Assembly: GCF_000011645.1 (NCBI RefSeq)
Contig: NC_006270.3
Location: 286,501 to 350,500 of the forward strand
Direction of reading: 5' to 3'
DNA from: Bacillus licheniformis DSM 13 = ATCC 14580
Lineage (GTDB): Bacteria > Bacillota > Bacilli > Bacillales > Bacillaceae
DNA length: 64,000 nt
This document shows, in pieces, positions 25,161 to 33,306 of this stretch. Both the position numbers and the translations under genes were made by a program. The first letter of the stretch is position 1. Every line of letters begins with the position of its first letter. Under the pieces are notes generated by a model. The model was not told the origin of the DNA, did no database searches, and saw only the letters and a list, made by a program, of their open reading frames with translations.

Positions 25161-25895
25161 GTGAAATCTCTAATCATAAATGCAGATGATTTTGGATTTT
25201 CAAGGGGAGTCAACCTTGGCATTATTGAAGCTTTCCAGCACGGGGTCCTCACATCGACTACCCTCATGGTCAATATGCAAGAAGCGGATCATGCCGTCGA
25301 ACTCGCACGGCAAAATCCAGAACTCGGAGTCGGGATCCACTTGACATTGACGGCCGGGCGTCCGATTCTTGGCGGACTGCATACGATAACAGATGAAGAA
25401 GGGAATTTTCGCAAGCTTTTGTATTACCAAGGTTTTTTCGACATTGATCTTGAGGAAGTATATCGAGAGTGGAAAGCGCAAATAGAGAAGGCTTTGTCCT
25501 GCGGTTTAAATCCGACACATATCGACAGCCATCATCATATTCATACATACGGAAATCTCCCTGAGGTGTTTGTAGAGGTTGCGAAAGAGTATGATCTGCC
25601 TTGCAGAAAGGTCAATCATGACCATCCTTCACTGTGGAAGGGTGTAAGGTCTAACGATGCTTTTGAGCTGAAAGTCGACCGATTGAAGGATCTATCGAGC
25701 TTCTTTAATGATTATCAAGACGCAGCTGTGATTGAAGTGATGTGCCATCCGGCTTATGTCGATAAATGTCTGCTTGAAAAATCGTCCTTCCATTATCCTC
25801 GGGCATATGAACTTTCACTGCTGACGGAACCTTCTCTCAAAGCCGCTTTACAACACTGTCCGGATATTCGCCTCACGTCTTACGCCGGTCTATGA
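25161..25895 (+). CDS. chbG: ChbG/YdjC-family carbohydrate deacetylase
   Basis: A 244-residue enzyme of the YdjC/ChbG group. The metal-binding and catalytic residues are visible in NADDFG (residues 7-12) and THIDSHHHIH near 118-127. EVMCHPAYVD near 195 gives the conserved histidine. ChbG removes one acetyl group from phosphorylated diacetylchitobiose so that the GH4 enzyme can cut it and the regulator is induced. The start is GTG 25161, 10 bases after AGGGGG and 4 bases after the gntR stop. The ATG much further upstream lies in gntR and is rejected. This gene is the best evidence that the neighbouring PTS handles chitobiose rather than cellobiose. Confidence 0.87.
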   Translation: MKSLIINADDFGFSRGVNLGIIEAFQHGVLTSTTLMVNMQEADHAVELARQNPELGVGIHLTLTAGRPILGGLHTITDEEGNFRKLLYYQGFFDIDLEEVYREWKAQIEKALSCGLNPTHIDSHHHIHTYGNLPEVFVEVAKEYDLPCRKVNHDHPSLWKGVRSNDAFELKVDRLKDLSSFFNDYQDAAVIEVMCHPAYVDKCLLEKSSFHYPRAYELSLLTEPSLKAALQHCPDIRLTSYAGL

Positions 25896-25902
25896 AAGAG
25901 AT

Positions 25903-25953
25903 GCCGCTTCTATTCCTTGGCTTAATAAGATGTGAAATGGGGTAGGAAGCGGC
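25903..25953 (+). terminator. Hairpin after chbG
   Basis: GCCGCTTC (25903-25910) pairs with GAAGCGGC (25946-25953), with extra pairing of CC and GG inside a long loop. A short T-rich stretch follows. It lies 8 bases after the chbG stop. Confidence 0.5.
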
Positions 25954-26004
25954 GGTTGTTTAGTCAAATACTTCATATTTACAGTTTGGAAAATTCTGAT
26001 TAAT

Positions 26005-26028
26005 ATAAATTTGTCATAACAAATTTAT
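26005..26028. promoter_or_regulatory. Operator upstream of chiA, same motif as the PTS/GntR operator
   Basis: Arms ATAAATTTGT and ACAAATTTAT form a perfect 10-base inverted repeat around CATA. The core TTTGTCATAACAAA differs by one base from TTTGTTATAACAAA at 24349-24362. This links the chitinase genes to the GntR regulator of the chitobiose PTS. Confidence 0.68.
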
Positions 26029-26068
26029 GCATTCTTCATCATTGGAAAGTCTTCTTTTACACTTAAAT

Positions 26069-26084
26069 GTATAGACGTCTATAC
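26069..26084. promoter_or_regulatory. Second palindrome upstream of chiA, NagR-like
   Basis: GTATAGACGTCTATAC is a perfect 16-base palindrome. Its half-site GTATAGAC resembles those bound by HutC-type GntR regulators such as NagR. It overlaps a possible promoter (TTTACA at 26056-26061 with a weak TATACG), so binding would block transcription. Confidence 0.5.
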
Positions 26085-26158
26085 GTGTTTCACCCTCTGC
26101 ACAACCAGCTTTTTCAAACGCCAAAGTTTTGATGAAATGATGTTGTCAATCTCACTTA

Positions 26159-26172
26159 TGTAAGCGTTTTCC
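26159..26172. promoter_or_regulatory. CcpA (cre) site upstream of chiA
   Basis: TGTAAGCGTTTTCC matches TGWNANCGNTNWCA at 13 of 14 positions. It lies 135 bases before the chiA start, downstream of the two palindromes, where CcpA would act as a roadblock when glucose is present. Confidence 0.6.
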
Positions 26173-26306
26173 CTTGTTGTCTTCAATGTATCTGCTGCTA
26201 TTAGATGACAAGGAAAAATATAAAACCAGCAAAAAAGGCGGTGAGGAAAAAGAGAGTTCTAGTTTCATAGCTTGCCAAAAAATTGCTTGTAAAGGAGATG
26301 AAAATC

Positions 26307-28094
26307 GTGTTGATCAACAAAAGCAAAAAGTTTTTCGTTTTTTCTTTCATTTTTGTTATGATGCTGAGCCTCTCATTTGTGAATGGGGAAGTTGCAAAAG
26401 CCGATTCCGGAAAAAACTATAAAATCATCGGCTACTATCCATCATGGGGTGCTTATGGAAGGGATTTTCAAGTTTGGGATATGGACGTTTCGAAAGTCAG
26501 CCACATTAATTATGCCTTTGCTGATATTTGCTGGGAGGGAAGGCATGGAAACCCTGATCCGACAGGCCCCAATCCTCAAACGTGGTCATGCCAGGATGAA
26601 AACGGAGTGATCGACGCGCCAAATGGAACAATCGTGATGGGCGATCCCTGGATTGACGCACAAAAGTCAAATCCCGGGGATGTCTGGGATGAACCGATCC
26701 GCGGCAACTTTAAACAATTGTTGAAGCTGAAAAAGAGCCACCCTCATTTGAAAACGTTCATATCGGTCGGGGGGTGGACTTGGTCTAACCGCTTTTCAGA
26801 TGTCGCGGCAGATCCTGCGGCAAGGGAGAATTTCGCCGCTTCGGCCGTTGAGTTTTTAAGGAAATACGGGTTTGACGGGGTCGATCTTGACTGGGAATAT
26901 CCGGTCAGCGGAGGATTGCCGGGGAACAGCACACGTCCGGAAGATAAAAGAAACTACACGCTGCTCCTGCAAGAGGTGCGCAAAAAACTTGACGCTGCAG
27001 AAGCAAAAGACGGCAAGGAATACTTGCTGACGATCGCATCCGGCGCAAGTCCCGATTATGTAAGCAACACTGAGCTCGATAAAATCGCTCAAACCGTGGA
27101 TTGGATTAACATTATGACCTATGACTTTAATGGCGGATGGCAAAGCATAAGCGCCCATAATGCACCGCTGTTCTATGATCCAAAAGCGAAAGAAGCAGGC
27201 GTTCCAAACGCTGAGACCTACAATATTGAAAACACTGTGAAACGCTACAAGGAAGCCGGTGTCAAGGGTGACAAATTAGTGCTTGGAACACCGTTCTACG
27301 GAAGGGGCTGGAGCGGTTGTGAACCAGGGGGGCACGGAGAATATCAGAAATGCGGACCGGCTAAAGAAGGGACATGGGAAAAGGGCGTATTCGATTTTTC
27401 AGATCTTGAAAGGAACTATGTGAATCAAAACGGCTATAAAAGGTATTGGAACGATCAAGCAAAAGTGCCGTTTTTGTATAATGCGGAAAATGGCAATTTC
27501 ATCACTTATGATGATGAACAATCATTCGGCCACAAAACGGATTTTATTAAAGCAAACGGATTAAGCGGAGCAATGTTCTGGGATTTCAGCGGCGATTCCA
27601 ATCGGACGCTTCTCAATAAATTGGCAGCCGATTTAGATTTTGCACCGGACGGAGGCAATCCGGAGCCGCCTTCATCGGCACCTGTGAATGTGCGTGTAAC
27701 CGGAAAAACTGCTACAAGTGTCAGCCTGGCGTGGGATGCGCCGAGCAGCGGAGCAAACATTGCGGAATATGTCGTGTCATTTGAAAACCGGTCGATATCT
27801 GTAAAAGAAACATCAGCGGAAATAGGCGGCTTGAAGCCGGGTACGGCCTACTCATTTACTGTTTCAGCAAAGGATGCGGATGGAAAGCTCCATGCCGGAC
27901 CAACGGTAGAGGTCACGACGAATTCTGACCAAGCCTGTTCATATGACGAATGGAAAGAGACGAGCGCATACACAGGCGGAGAGCGGGTTGCATTTAACGG
28001 AAAAGTGTATGAAGCGAAATGGTGGACGAAAGGCGACCGGCCTGATCAATCCGGTGAATGGGGCGTATGGCGGCTGATCGGAGGCTGCGAATAA
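26307..28094 (+). CDS. chiA: Secreted GH18 chitinase ChiA with FnIII and chitin-binding domains
   Basis: A 595-residue exported chitinase. The signal peptide (basic KSKK, long hydrophobic run) is cut after VAKA. The GH18 domain covers about 35-450, with the catalytic DGVDLDWEYP near residue 190 whose Glu is the acid. SVGGW and MTYDFNGGW are further family motifs. An FnIII domain (about 455-545) and a C-terminal CBM5/12 with aromatic WWTKGDRPDQSGEWGVW follow. It cuts chitin to N,N'-diacetylchitobiose. I recognise it as B. licheniformis ChiA. The start is GTG 26307, nine bases after AAAGGAG. Databases may use ATG 26298, which abuts the ribosome site. Three regulatory sites lie upstream, and chiB follows. 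Confidence 0.92.
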   Translation: MLINKSKKFFVFSFIFVMMLSLSFVNGEVAKADSGKNYKIIGYYPSWGAYGRDFQVWDMDVSKVSHINYAFADICWEGRHGNPDPTGPNPQTWSCQDENGVIDAPNGTIVMGDPWIDAQKSNPGDVWDEPIRGNFKQLLKLKKSHPHLKTFISVGGWTWSNRFSDVAADPAARENFAASAVEFLRKYGFDGVDLDWEYPVSGGLPGNSTRPEDKRNYTLLLQEVRKKLDAAEAKDGKEYLLTIASGASPDYVSNTELDKIAQTVDWINIMTYDFNGGWQSISAHNAPLFYDPKAKEAGVPNAETYNIENTVKRYKEAGVKGDKLVLGTPFYGRGWSGCEPGGHGEYQKCGPAKEGTWEKGVFDFSDLERNYVNQNGYKRYWNDQAKVPFLYNAENGNFITYDDEQSFGHKTDFIKANGLSGAMFWDFSGDSNRTLLNKLAADLDFAPDGGNPEPPSSAPVNVRVTGKTATSVSLAWDAPSSGANIAEYVVSFENRSISVKETSAEIGGLKPGTAYSFTVSAKDADGKLHAGPTVEVTTNSDQACSYDEWKETSAYTGGERVAFNGKVYEAKWWTKGDRPDQSGEWGVWRLIGGCE

Positions 28095-28119
28095 GAGAAA
28101 GTCAAATGGATAGAAAACG

Positions 28120-28162
28120 ATAAAGAGAGATTTGGGGAACAGCTTCTCACGTCTCTCTTTAT
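28120..28162 (+). other. Hairpin between chiA and chiB
   Basis: ATAAAGAGAGA (28120-28130) pairs perfectly with TCTCTCTTTAT (28152-28162) across a 21-base loop. It lies in the 90-base gap between the two chitinase genes. It has no T-run, so it may weaken read-through or protect the chiA messenger. Confidence 0.45.
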
Positions 28163-28184
28163 GGACAAAGGAGTCTGAGTAAAC

Positions 28185-30266
28185 ATGAAGAAAGCCGCTT
28201 CATCTTTTTTATCTTGTATGCTGCTCCTCGCGCTTTTTATCCCGAACCGGCAGATTTCCGCAGAGACTTCAAGCGAAAGACCGGACTGCCGTCCGGAAGG
28301 GCTATGGGACTCGGGCGTTGAACATGTGCCGTATTGCGATGTATACGACAAGGACGGCCGTGAAAAGCTGGCCAATCAGTTAGACCGGAGAATCATCGGT
28401 TACTTTACGAGCTGGCGTACGGGAAAAGGAAATCAAGATCGTTATTTAGTAAGCGATATCCCCTGGAAGTACTTGAGCCACATTAATTATGCGTTTGCCC
28501 ACATCGGGGAAGATCATCGGATTTCAGTCGGAGAAGAGGCAGATGAGAACAACCCGTCCATCGGGATGACTTGGCCGGAGCATCCCGATGTAAAAATGGA
28601 TCAAACCTTGCCGTATAAGGGGCATTTTAACCTTATCCATCAATATAAAGATAGATACCCGGATGTGAAGGTTTTGGCCGCTGTCGGCGGTTGGGCCGAA
28701 ACCGGCGGCTATGTCGACAAGGACGGAAAGCGAATTCCAAGCGGCGGCTTTTACTCGATGACAACGAATGGAGATGGATCTGTAAACCACAAGGGTATTC
28801 ACACCTTTGCGGAATCGGTCGTTGCGTTTCTCAGAAAATATGAGATCGATGGAATCGATATTGACTATGAGTACCCTACATCGATGCAGGATGCAGGGAA
28901 TCCGGCAGATTGGAACATCGCCAATCCGCGGCGCAACGGGTTAAATAAAAGCTTTGAGGCATTGATGAAAACATTAAGAGAAAAGCTTGATCAAGCGTCC
29001 GCTGAAGATGGAAAGTACTACATGCTGACCATTGCAGCACCATCCTCGGCATATTTACTGAGGGGGATGGAAACGTTTAAGCCGCTTCGATATGTCGATT
29101 ATGTCAATATCATGTCCTACGATCTTCATGGAGCCTGGAATGAGTTTGTCGGACCGAACGCTTCTTTATTCGATAACGGCGAAGATGCCGAACTCAAGCA
29201 GTCCAACATTTATACTACGCCGGAATACGAAGGGATCGGATATTTAAATACGGACTGGGCTTACCATTATTTTAGAGGGGCAGTAGAATCGGGACGAATC
29301 AATATCGGTGTGCCTTATTATACGAGAGGCTGGAAAAATGTGACCGGCGGAGCAAATGGGCTGTGGGGAAGAGCCAAAAGCGCAGATTGCCCTCAGGGAC
29401 TCAGGCAATGCGGTGACGGAGCAACCGGAATCGATAATATTTGGCACGATAAAGATGAGCAGGGGAATGAAATTGGAGCAGGGGCAAACCCGATGTGGCA
29501 CGCCAAAAACCTTGAAAAGGGCATTGCTGGTTCTTATCTGGAAAGGTATGGATTGAGCAAGGCTGATTTGACAGGCGTTTATAAAAGGCATTATGACGCA
29601 GGGCTGGCAGCGCCTTGGCTTTGGAATCCAGAAAAGAAAGTATTTCTATCGACAGAGGATGAGGAATCGATCAAAACGAAGGCGGATTATGTCATTGATA
29701 AAGGAATCGGGGGTGTCATGTTTTGGGATTTGAGCGGTGATTATGACTGGTATCCCGAACGAAACGGCAGTAAAGGAGAATACGGTATCGGCAATACCTT
29801 AACGAGAACGATGTATCATAAATTCTCGGATACAACACCATACGATAATCGACTCAGCACATCACCTTTGCCTGATGAATCACTAGATGCAGAAGTAGAG
29901 TTGACGAACTTTCCGTTAGGAGATCAAAATTACCCGATCCACCCGGTGATGAAGCTGATCAACAACAGCGATGTCACGATTACGGGAGGTTCTTTTATCG
30001 AATTTGATGCGCCGACATCCACTTCCCCTCGGTTTAGAAGCTGGAGCGGCGATCATGTTGAAGTGATTTCTAAAGGGCATACGGGACCGAACATTGGCGG
30101 ACTGACAGTAGATTTCCACCGCATCAGAGTGACTCTATCAATCTGGAAAACCATTAAACCTGGTGAGGAAGCGGAGTTTCAGCTTGTCTATTATTTGCCG
30201 ATCAGCGGTCCTTCAAATTTCACGATATCAATAGATGGCAAAAAGTACAGGCTTAAAGGAAATTAA
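28185..30266 (+). CDS. chiB: Secreted GH18 chitinase ChiB
   Basis: A 693-residue exported chitinase. It has a signal peptide ending near SAET (about residue 27), a long GH18 domain (about 65-550) with DGIDIDYEYP near 222-231 and VMFWDLSGDYDWYP near the end of the barrel, and a C-terminal beta-rich domain (about 570-693, ending in SIDGKKYRLKGN) that looks like a carbohydrate-binding module. Four cysteines (CRPEG, YCDVYD, CPQGLRQCG) may form disulfides outside the cell. It resembles processive ChiD/ChiB-type enzymes of Bacillus. It follows chiA by 90 bases with its own AAAGGAG and ends at a hairpin shared with the protease gene. Confidence 0.9.
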   Translation: MKKAASSFLSCMLLLALFIPNRQISAETSSERPDCRPEGLWDSGVEHVPYCDVYDKDGREKLANQLDRRIIGYFTSWRTGKGNQDRYLVSDIPWKYLSHINYAFAHIGEDHRISVGEEADENNPSIGMTWPEHPDVKMDQTLPYKGHFNLIHQYKDRYPDVKVLAAVGGWAETGGYVDKDGKRIPSGGFYSMTTNGDGSVNHKGIHTFAESVVAFLRKYEIDGIDIDYEYPTSMQDAGNPADWNIANPRRNGLNKSFEALMKTLREKLDQASAEDGKYYMLTIAAPSSAYLLRGMETFKPLRYVDYVNIMSYDLHGAWNEFVGPNASLFDNGEDAELKQSNIYTTPEYEGIGYLNTDWAYHYFRGAVESGRINIGVPYYTRGWKNVTGGANGLWGRAKSADCPQGLRQCGDGATGIDNIWHDKDEQGNEIGAGANPMWHAKNLEKGIAGSYLERYGLSKADLTGVYKRHYDAGLAAPWLWNPEKKVFLSTEDEESIKTKADYVIDKGIGGVMFWDLSGDYDWYPERNGSKGEYGIGNTLTRTMYHKFSDTTPYDNRLSTSPLPDESLDAEVELTNFPLGDQNYPIHPVMKLINNSDVTITGGSFIEFDAPTSTSPRFRSWSGDHVEVISKGHTGPNIGGLTVDFHRIRVTLSIWKTIKPGEEAEFQLVYYLPISGPSNFTISIDGKKYRLKGN

Positions 30267-30285
30267 GTATACGGCCGTTAGATGT

Positions 30286-30316
30286 GACAGCCCGTTCCAA
30301 AAGGAAGCGGGCTGTC
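30286..30316. terminator. Hairpin between chiB and the protease gene
   Basis: GACAGCCCG-TTCC pairs with GGAA-CGGGCTGTC (one bulged base) around AAAA. It sits between converging chiB and the glutamyl endopeptidase gene. T-runs are poor on both sides. Confidence 0.6.
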
Positions 30317-30324
30317 TTCGTGTA

Positions 30325-31275
30325 TTATTGTGCGCTGTTTTTCCAGTTGGTCAAATTGTCGAACACCTCTTTTGTAATCCGGGTGCCTCTGTTGTACGAG
30401 GAGCCGCCGTATACTCCATTTGTGTGTACGGCAAGCGAGCACGGACCGCTGCAGTTCGTTCTGGAGCTGCTTTGTTCGAATACCGGTGAACCGCTTTGTC
30501 CTCCGTACGTGTCCATTGCGTACTGCAATTTATACGTTTCGGAGATGGCAATCGGTCCTGAATGCTGCCATTGTGTGCCTGCTGTTTTATCGCCTGGGTA
30601 GCCGCTGATGGTAACAGTTGTCCCAACAAGTGATGAAGTAGTGTACGAGTATCCGAAGTATCCGACAGTATTGCCGATCGGTTCGCTTAGTTCGATTGCG
30701 CCGTAATCGTAATTGGTGTTTCCGCTTCTCCATCCTGACGGAATAAAGTAGCGCGTCGATTTAACTGAGCCGTAAGGATAGCTTGTCCCGTTCCGTCCCG
30801 GCGAAACAGTGGCTGTACCGGCAAATGAACCGCTTGATGTGTCATAGATGCAGTGTCCGGCTGTTGCGACGGTTTTCGGACCGATCATCCATCCGGTGCA
30901 TGAACCGATGCTGCTTGAAATATGAACGATCGCTCTGTACGGATATGCGGTTGTGTTGGTGACCCTTGTCCGATCATCAGAACCAATCACCGATTTAATG
31001 CTGTAAGGAGCTTTGGCGGGTGACTTTTTTTCCGCTTTTTCCTTTGTTTCATTCACTTTGCCGGTGCCTGTAAACGCTTTTGAATACAAGCCGTATTGAT
31101 CGCTCTTAATGTTTGGGTCATAAGTAACCGATGTTTCCGCTTTGTATGAAGGATCGCTTGAAACAGGAGTATGAGGCGATGGCGCGGCTTGGGCCGGGTG
31201 CATACCTAAAGAATAAATAGAAATACCAATGAGACCTGTGATCAAACCTCGTTTAACACTCTTTTTACTAACCAA
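30325..31275 (-). CDS. blaSE: Glutamyl endopeptidase precursor (secreted serine protease)
   Basis: A 316-residue pre-proprotein that I recognise as the B. licheniformis Glu-specific endopeptidase (Mpr family, peptidase S1B). The signal peptide ends near AQAA (residue 31) and the propeptide runs to about 94. The mature 222-residue enzyme begins SVIGSDD. Catalytic His lies in TAGHCIYD, Asp in the NTNYDYGAIEL region and Ser in YGGQSGSPVF. It cleaves after glutamate outside the cell. The gene is monocistronic, convergent with chiB, behind AAGGAAGTGAT. It is the strongest species marker in the window. Confidence 0.93.
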   Translation of the reverse strand: MVSKKSVKRGLITGLIGISIYSLGMHPAQAAPSPHTPVSSDPSYKAETSVTYDPNIKSDQYGLYSKAFTGTGKVNETKEKAEKKSPAKAPYSIKSVIGSDDRTRVTNTTAYPYRAIVHISSSIGSCTGWMIGPKTVATAGHCIYDTSSGSFAGTATVSPGRNGTSYPYGSVKSTRYFIPSGWRSGNTNYDYGAIELSEPIGNTVGYFGYSYTTSSLVGTTVTISGYPGDKTAGTQWQHSGPIAISETYKLQYAMDTYGGQSGSPVFEQSSSRTNCSGPCSLAVHTNGVYGGSSYNRGTRITKEVFDNLTNWKNSAQ

Positions 31276-31448
31276 ATCATATCACTTCCTTATTTTGTTG
31301 TAAGTACAAGTTAGATATTAACAAAATAATTCTGAATTTTCCATATGTTTAAAAAAGATCATACTAAAGGTGTGTATTAACATTTTGTTTGATCATATAT
31401 TGATACCGGGTAATGTACATGGAGAAAAGAAATTGAGGGGTGTTTAGG

Positions 31449-32222
31449 TTGTATAGTGATTTAAAAGGAAAAACAGCAATTGTGACCGGCTCTTCAAAAG
31501 GTATAGGCAAGGCGGTTGCAGAACGGTTTGGAAAAGAAAAGATGAATGTGGTTGTCAATTATCACAGCGATCCCGGAGGCGCACGGGAAGCCGTCGACAA
31601 TATTCAAGCAGCGGGCGGAAACGCCCTTGCGATAGAAGCTGACGTGTCTTCCGAAGAGGACGTGAAAAAGCTGATTAATTCAGCAGTTGAACACTTTGGT
31701 TCACTTGATGTTATGGTCAATAATTCAGGATTTAACGGCGCGGGCGCCTTTCCGCACGAACTTGAGCTTGATGAGTGGCAGAAAGTGATCGACGTTAATT
31801 TAACCGGTGCGTTTCTCTGCGCACGCGAAGCCTTAAAATATATGGCGGACCGCCGCATGAAAGGAAGCATACTCAATATATCCAGCGTTCATCAGCAAAT
31901 TCCGAGACCGAAAAATGTTCACTACTCCGCTTCAAAAGGCGGAATGAAGCTGTTAACAGAAACGCTTGCCCTAGACTATGCGGACAAAGGAATCCGCGTC
32001 AATGCGATTGCGCCGGGAACGATTGCGACCGAAAGCAATGAAGACTTGGAGGGAAGCCGCAAGTCGGAACAGCTGAAAAAGATACCCATGAACGAATTTG
32101 GCGAGCCTGAACAAGTGGCTTCCGCAGCGGCATGGCTTGTGTCGCAAGAAGCCGCCTATGTAACGGGCGCGACTTTATTCGTTGACGGCGGCATGACGCT
32201 GTATCCATCACAGCTGGAATAG
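31449..32222 (+). CDS. Glucose 1-dehydrogenase-like SDR
   Basis: A 257-residue SDR. It shows TGSSKGIG near residues 13-20, NNSG near 92, SSVH near 146 and the active-site YSASKGG near 160. The N-terminal MYSDLKGK and C-terminal FVDGGMTLYPS are the hallmarks of Bacillus glucose 1-dehydrogenases (Gdh, YxnA-type), which oxidise glucose to gluconolactone with NAD(P). The start is TTG 31449, eight bases after GAGGGG. It aligns with the MYPDLKGK start of Gdh. The upstream GTG at 31440 adds three residues and lies in the ribosome site. No germination gene partner (glcU) is next to it, so a vegetative role is likely. Confidence 0.82.
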   Translation: MYSDLKGKTAIVTGSSKGIGKAVAERFGKEKMNVVVNYHSDPGGAREAVDNIQAAGGNALAIEADVSSEEDVKKLINSAVEHFGSLDVMVNNSGFNGAGAFPHELELDEWQKVIDVNLTGAFLCAREALKYMADRRMKGSILNISSVHQQIPRPKNVHYSASKGGMKLLTETLALDYADKGIRVNAIAPGTIATESNEDLEGSRKSEQLKKIPMNEFGEPEQVASAAAWLVSQEAAYVTGATLFVDGGMTLYPSQLE

Positions 32223-32238
32223 CAAAGGCCGTTTTTTC

Positions 32239-32284
32239 AGCTCCCGTTCTGCCCTTTATTGAATGGCGGAATGGGGGCTTTTTT
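32239..32284 (+). terminator. Terminator after the Gdh-like gene
   Basis: AGCTCCCGTTCTGCC pairs with GGCGGAATGGGGGCT (a few mismatches) and is followed by six T, starting 17 bases after the stop codon. Confidence 0.75.
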
Positions 32285-32388
32285 AATTGTGTTACCTTTT
32301 ATTTTATAGTAAAAGAAACGAGTTTAATATATACCGTGCATCGCGCTGATCAGGTTGCTATTACAACTTTCAATAAAAGGAGATTATG

Positions 32389-33207
32389 ATGCAAAACAAT
32401 ATCGTTCACATTGCCTTCGGCGAGTCTGCCGGCGGCAGTATAAACATGATGCTCAAACAGTCGGGAGGAACCCATGAAAAGAGTCTGATCGTTCTGCCTG
32501 AATTATTTTCCATCGGACCGCTTCAAAAGCTGGAAGCCAAAGAAGGCAGGGTCAATCGTTATGAATGGTTGAAAACATATCTGAATGACCGATTTCACGA
32601 GTCTGGAAAGAGATACAGCCGTTTTGAAGTGGCGGTTTCTGCATTGTCCGGCATTCCTGAGCAAGCCTCTGTCTTTATATGGACAGGAGATCATGCACAC
32701 GAACAGACTGGACTGAGGTTTGTACACCATATCCTCCGACAAATGAACCTGGCTGTTTTCCATTTGAATACGACGAAGTTCTTCCCCCATACCCGGAGTT
32801 CTGGTGAATTGAATGATGAAAACCTGAGATTCATTTATGAACAAGGGGATCAGGCGGCTGTGACAGCCGCTGAAGGACGGCGCCTTGCAGAGGAATGGAC
32901 AGCGCTGTCTCAGCAGACAAGCGTGTTGCGGGTATGGGAAGACGGTAGAATCAAAAGCGTGAAGGAGGATTTTTTTGATTCGTTCATAATCGAAAAACTG
33001 GCTCAGCTTCAAAAAAACCGTTCAGCCAACACCTTTATCAACTGTCTCAGCTTGATCGGCGAAGTCATTGGCCATCTGGAGGAGAACATCGGAGATGAAT
33101 TTATCGAGTACCGCATTTTAGAGCTGATCCGCAAAGGTATTTTTGAGATGAAAGGCACAACAAAAGGAATGAGATATTTTAATGTCAGGTTAAAAAATGT
33201 CATGTAA
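32389..33207 (+). CDS. DUF1835-domain protein
   Basis: A 272-residue cytoplasmic protein. The N-terminal half (IVHIAFGESAGGSINMMLKQSG, then LPELFSIGPL near residue 40) fits DUF1835, found alone or with DUF3658 in Firmicutes, with unknown function. The C-terminal half ends in a short winged-helix-like segment (FIEYRILELIRKGIFEMKG). AAAGGAG stands six bases before ATG 32389. An ATG one codon earlier is also possible. The gene has its own promoter region after the terminator at 32284. I do not recognise a biochemical role. Confidence 0.72.
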   Translation: MQNNIVHIAFGESAGGSINMMLKQSGGTHEKSLIVLPELFSIGPLQKLEAKEGRVNRYEWLKTYLNDRFHESGKRYSRFEVAVSALSGIPEQASVFIWTGDHAHEQTGLRFVHHILRQMNLAVFHLNTTKFFPHTRSSGELNDENLRFIYEQGDQAAVTAAEGRRLAEEWTALSQQTSVLRVWEDGRIKSVKEDFFDSFIIEKLAQLQKNRSANTFINCLSLIGEVIGHLEENIGDEFIEYRILELIRKGIFEMKGTTKGMRYFNVRLKNVM

Positions 33208-33241
33208 GTTCACCAGTTAAATCCAATTATCTCAATTTTCA

Positions 33242-33269
33242 TGAAACGATTGATAGTATATTTCGTATA
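33242..33269 (+). promoter_or_regulatory. ECF sigma (SigW-type) promoter of the YcdB/C-like gene
   Basis: TGAAAC, a 16-base spacer and CGTATA match the SigW consensus exactly. The predicted start of transcription is near 33277, about 30 bases before the TTG start codon. Confidence 0.68.
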
Positions 33270-33284
33270 CATAAGGAGAAGAAA

Positions 33285-33299
33285 ATGAAAGAGAGGTAG
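33285..33299 (+). CDS. Possible four-residue leader ORF (M-K-E-R)
   Basis: ATG 33285 follows AAGGAG with a six-base gap, giving a better start site than the TTG of the large gene. It reads four codons and stops at TAG 33297-33299, eight bases before that TTG. Its GAGAGG codons form the ribosome site of the next gene. It may couple or modulate translation, or be a chance start. Confidence 0.35.
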   Translation: MKER

Positions 33300-33306
33300 A
33301 CAGGAT

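Noticed and set aside
26174..26422. 82-residue frame overlapping the chiA start
   Set aside because: It runs through the chiA ribosome site and signal peptide in another frame and has no ribosome site of its own.
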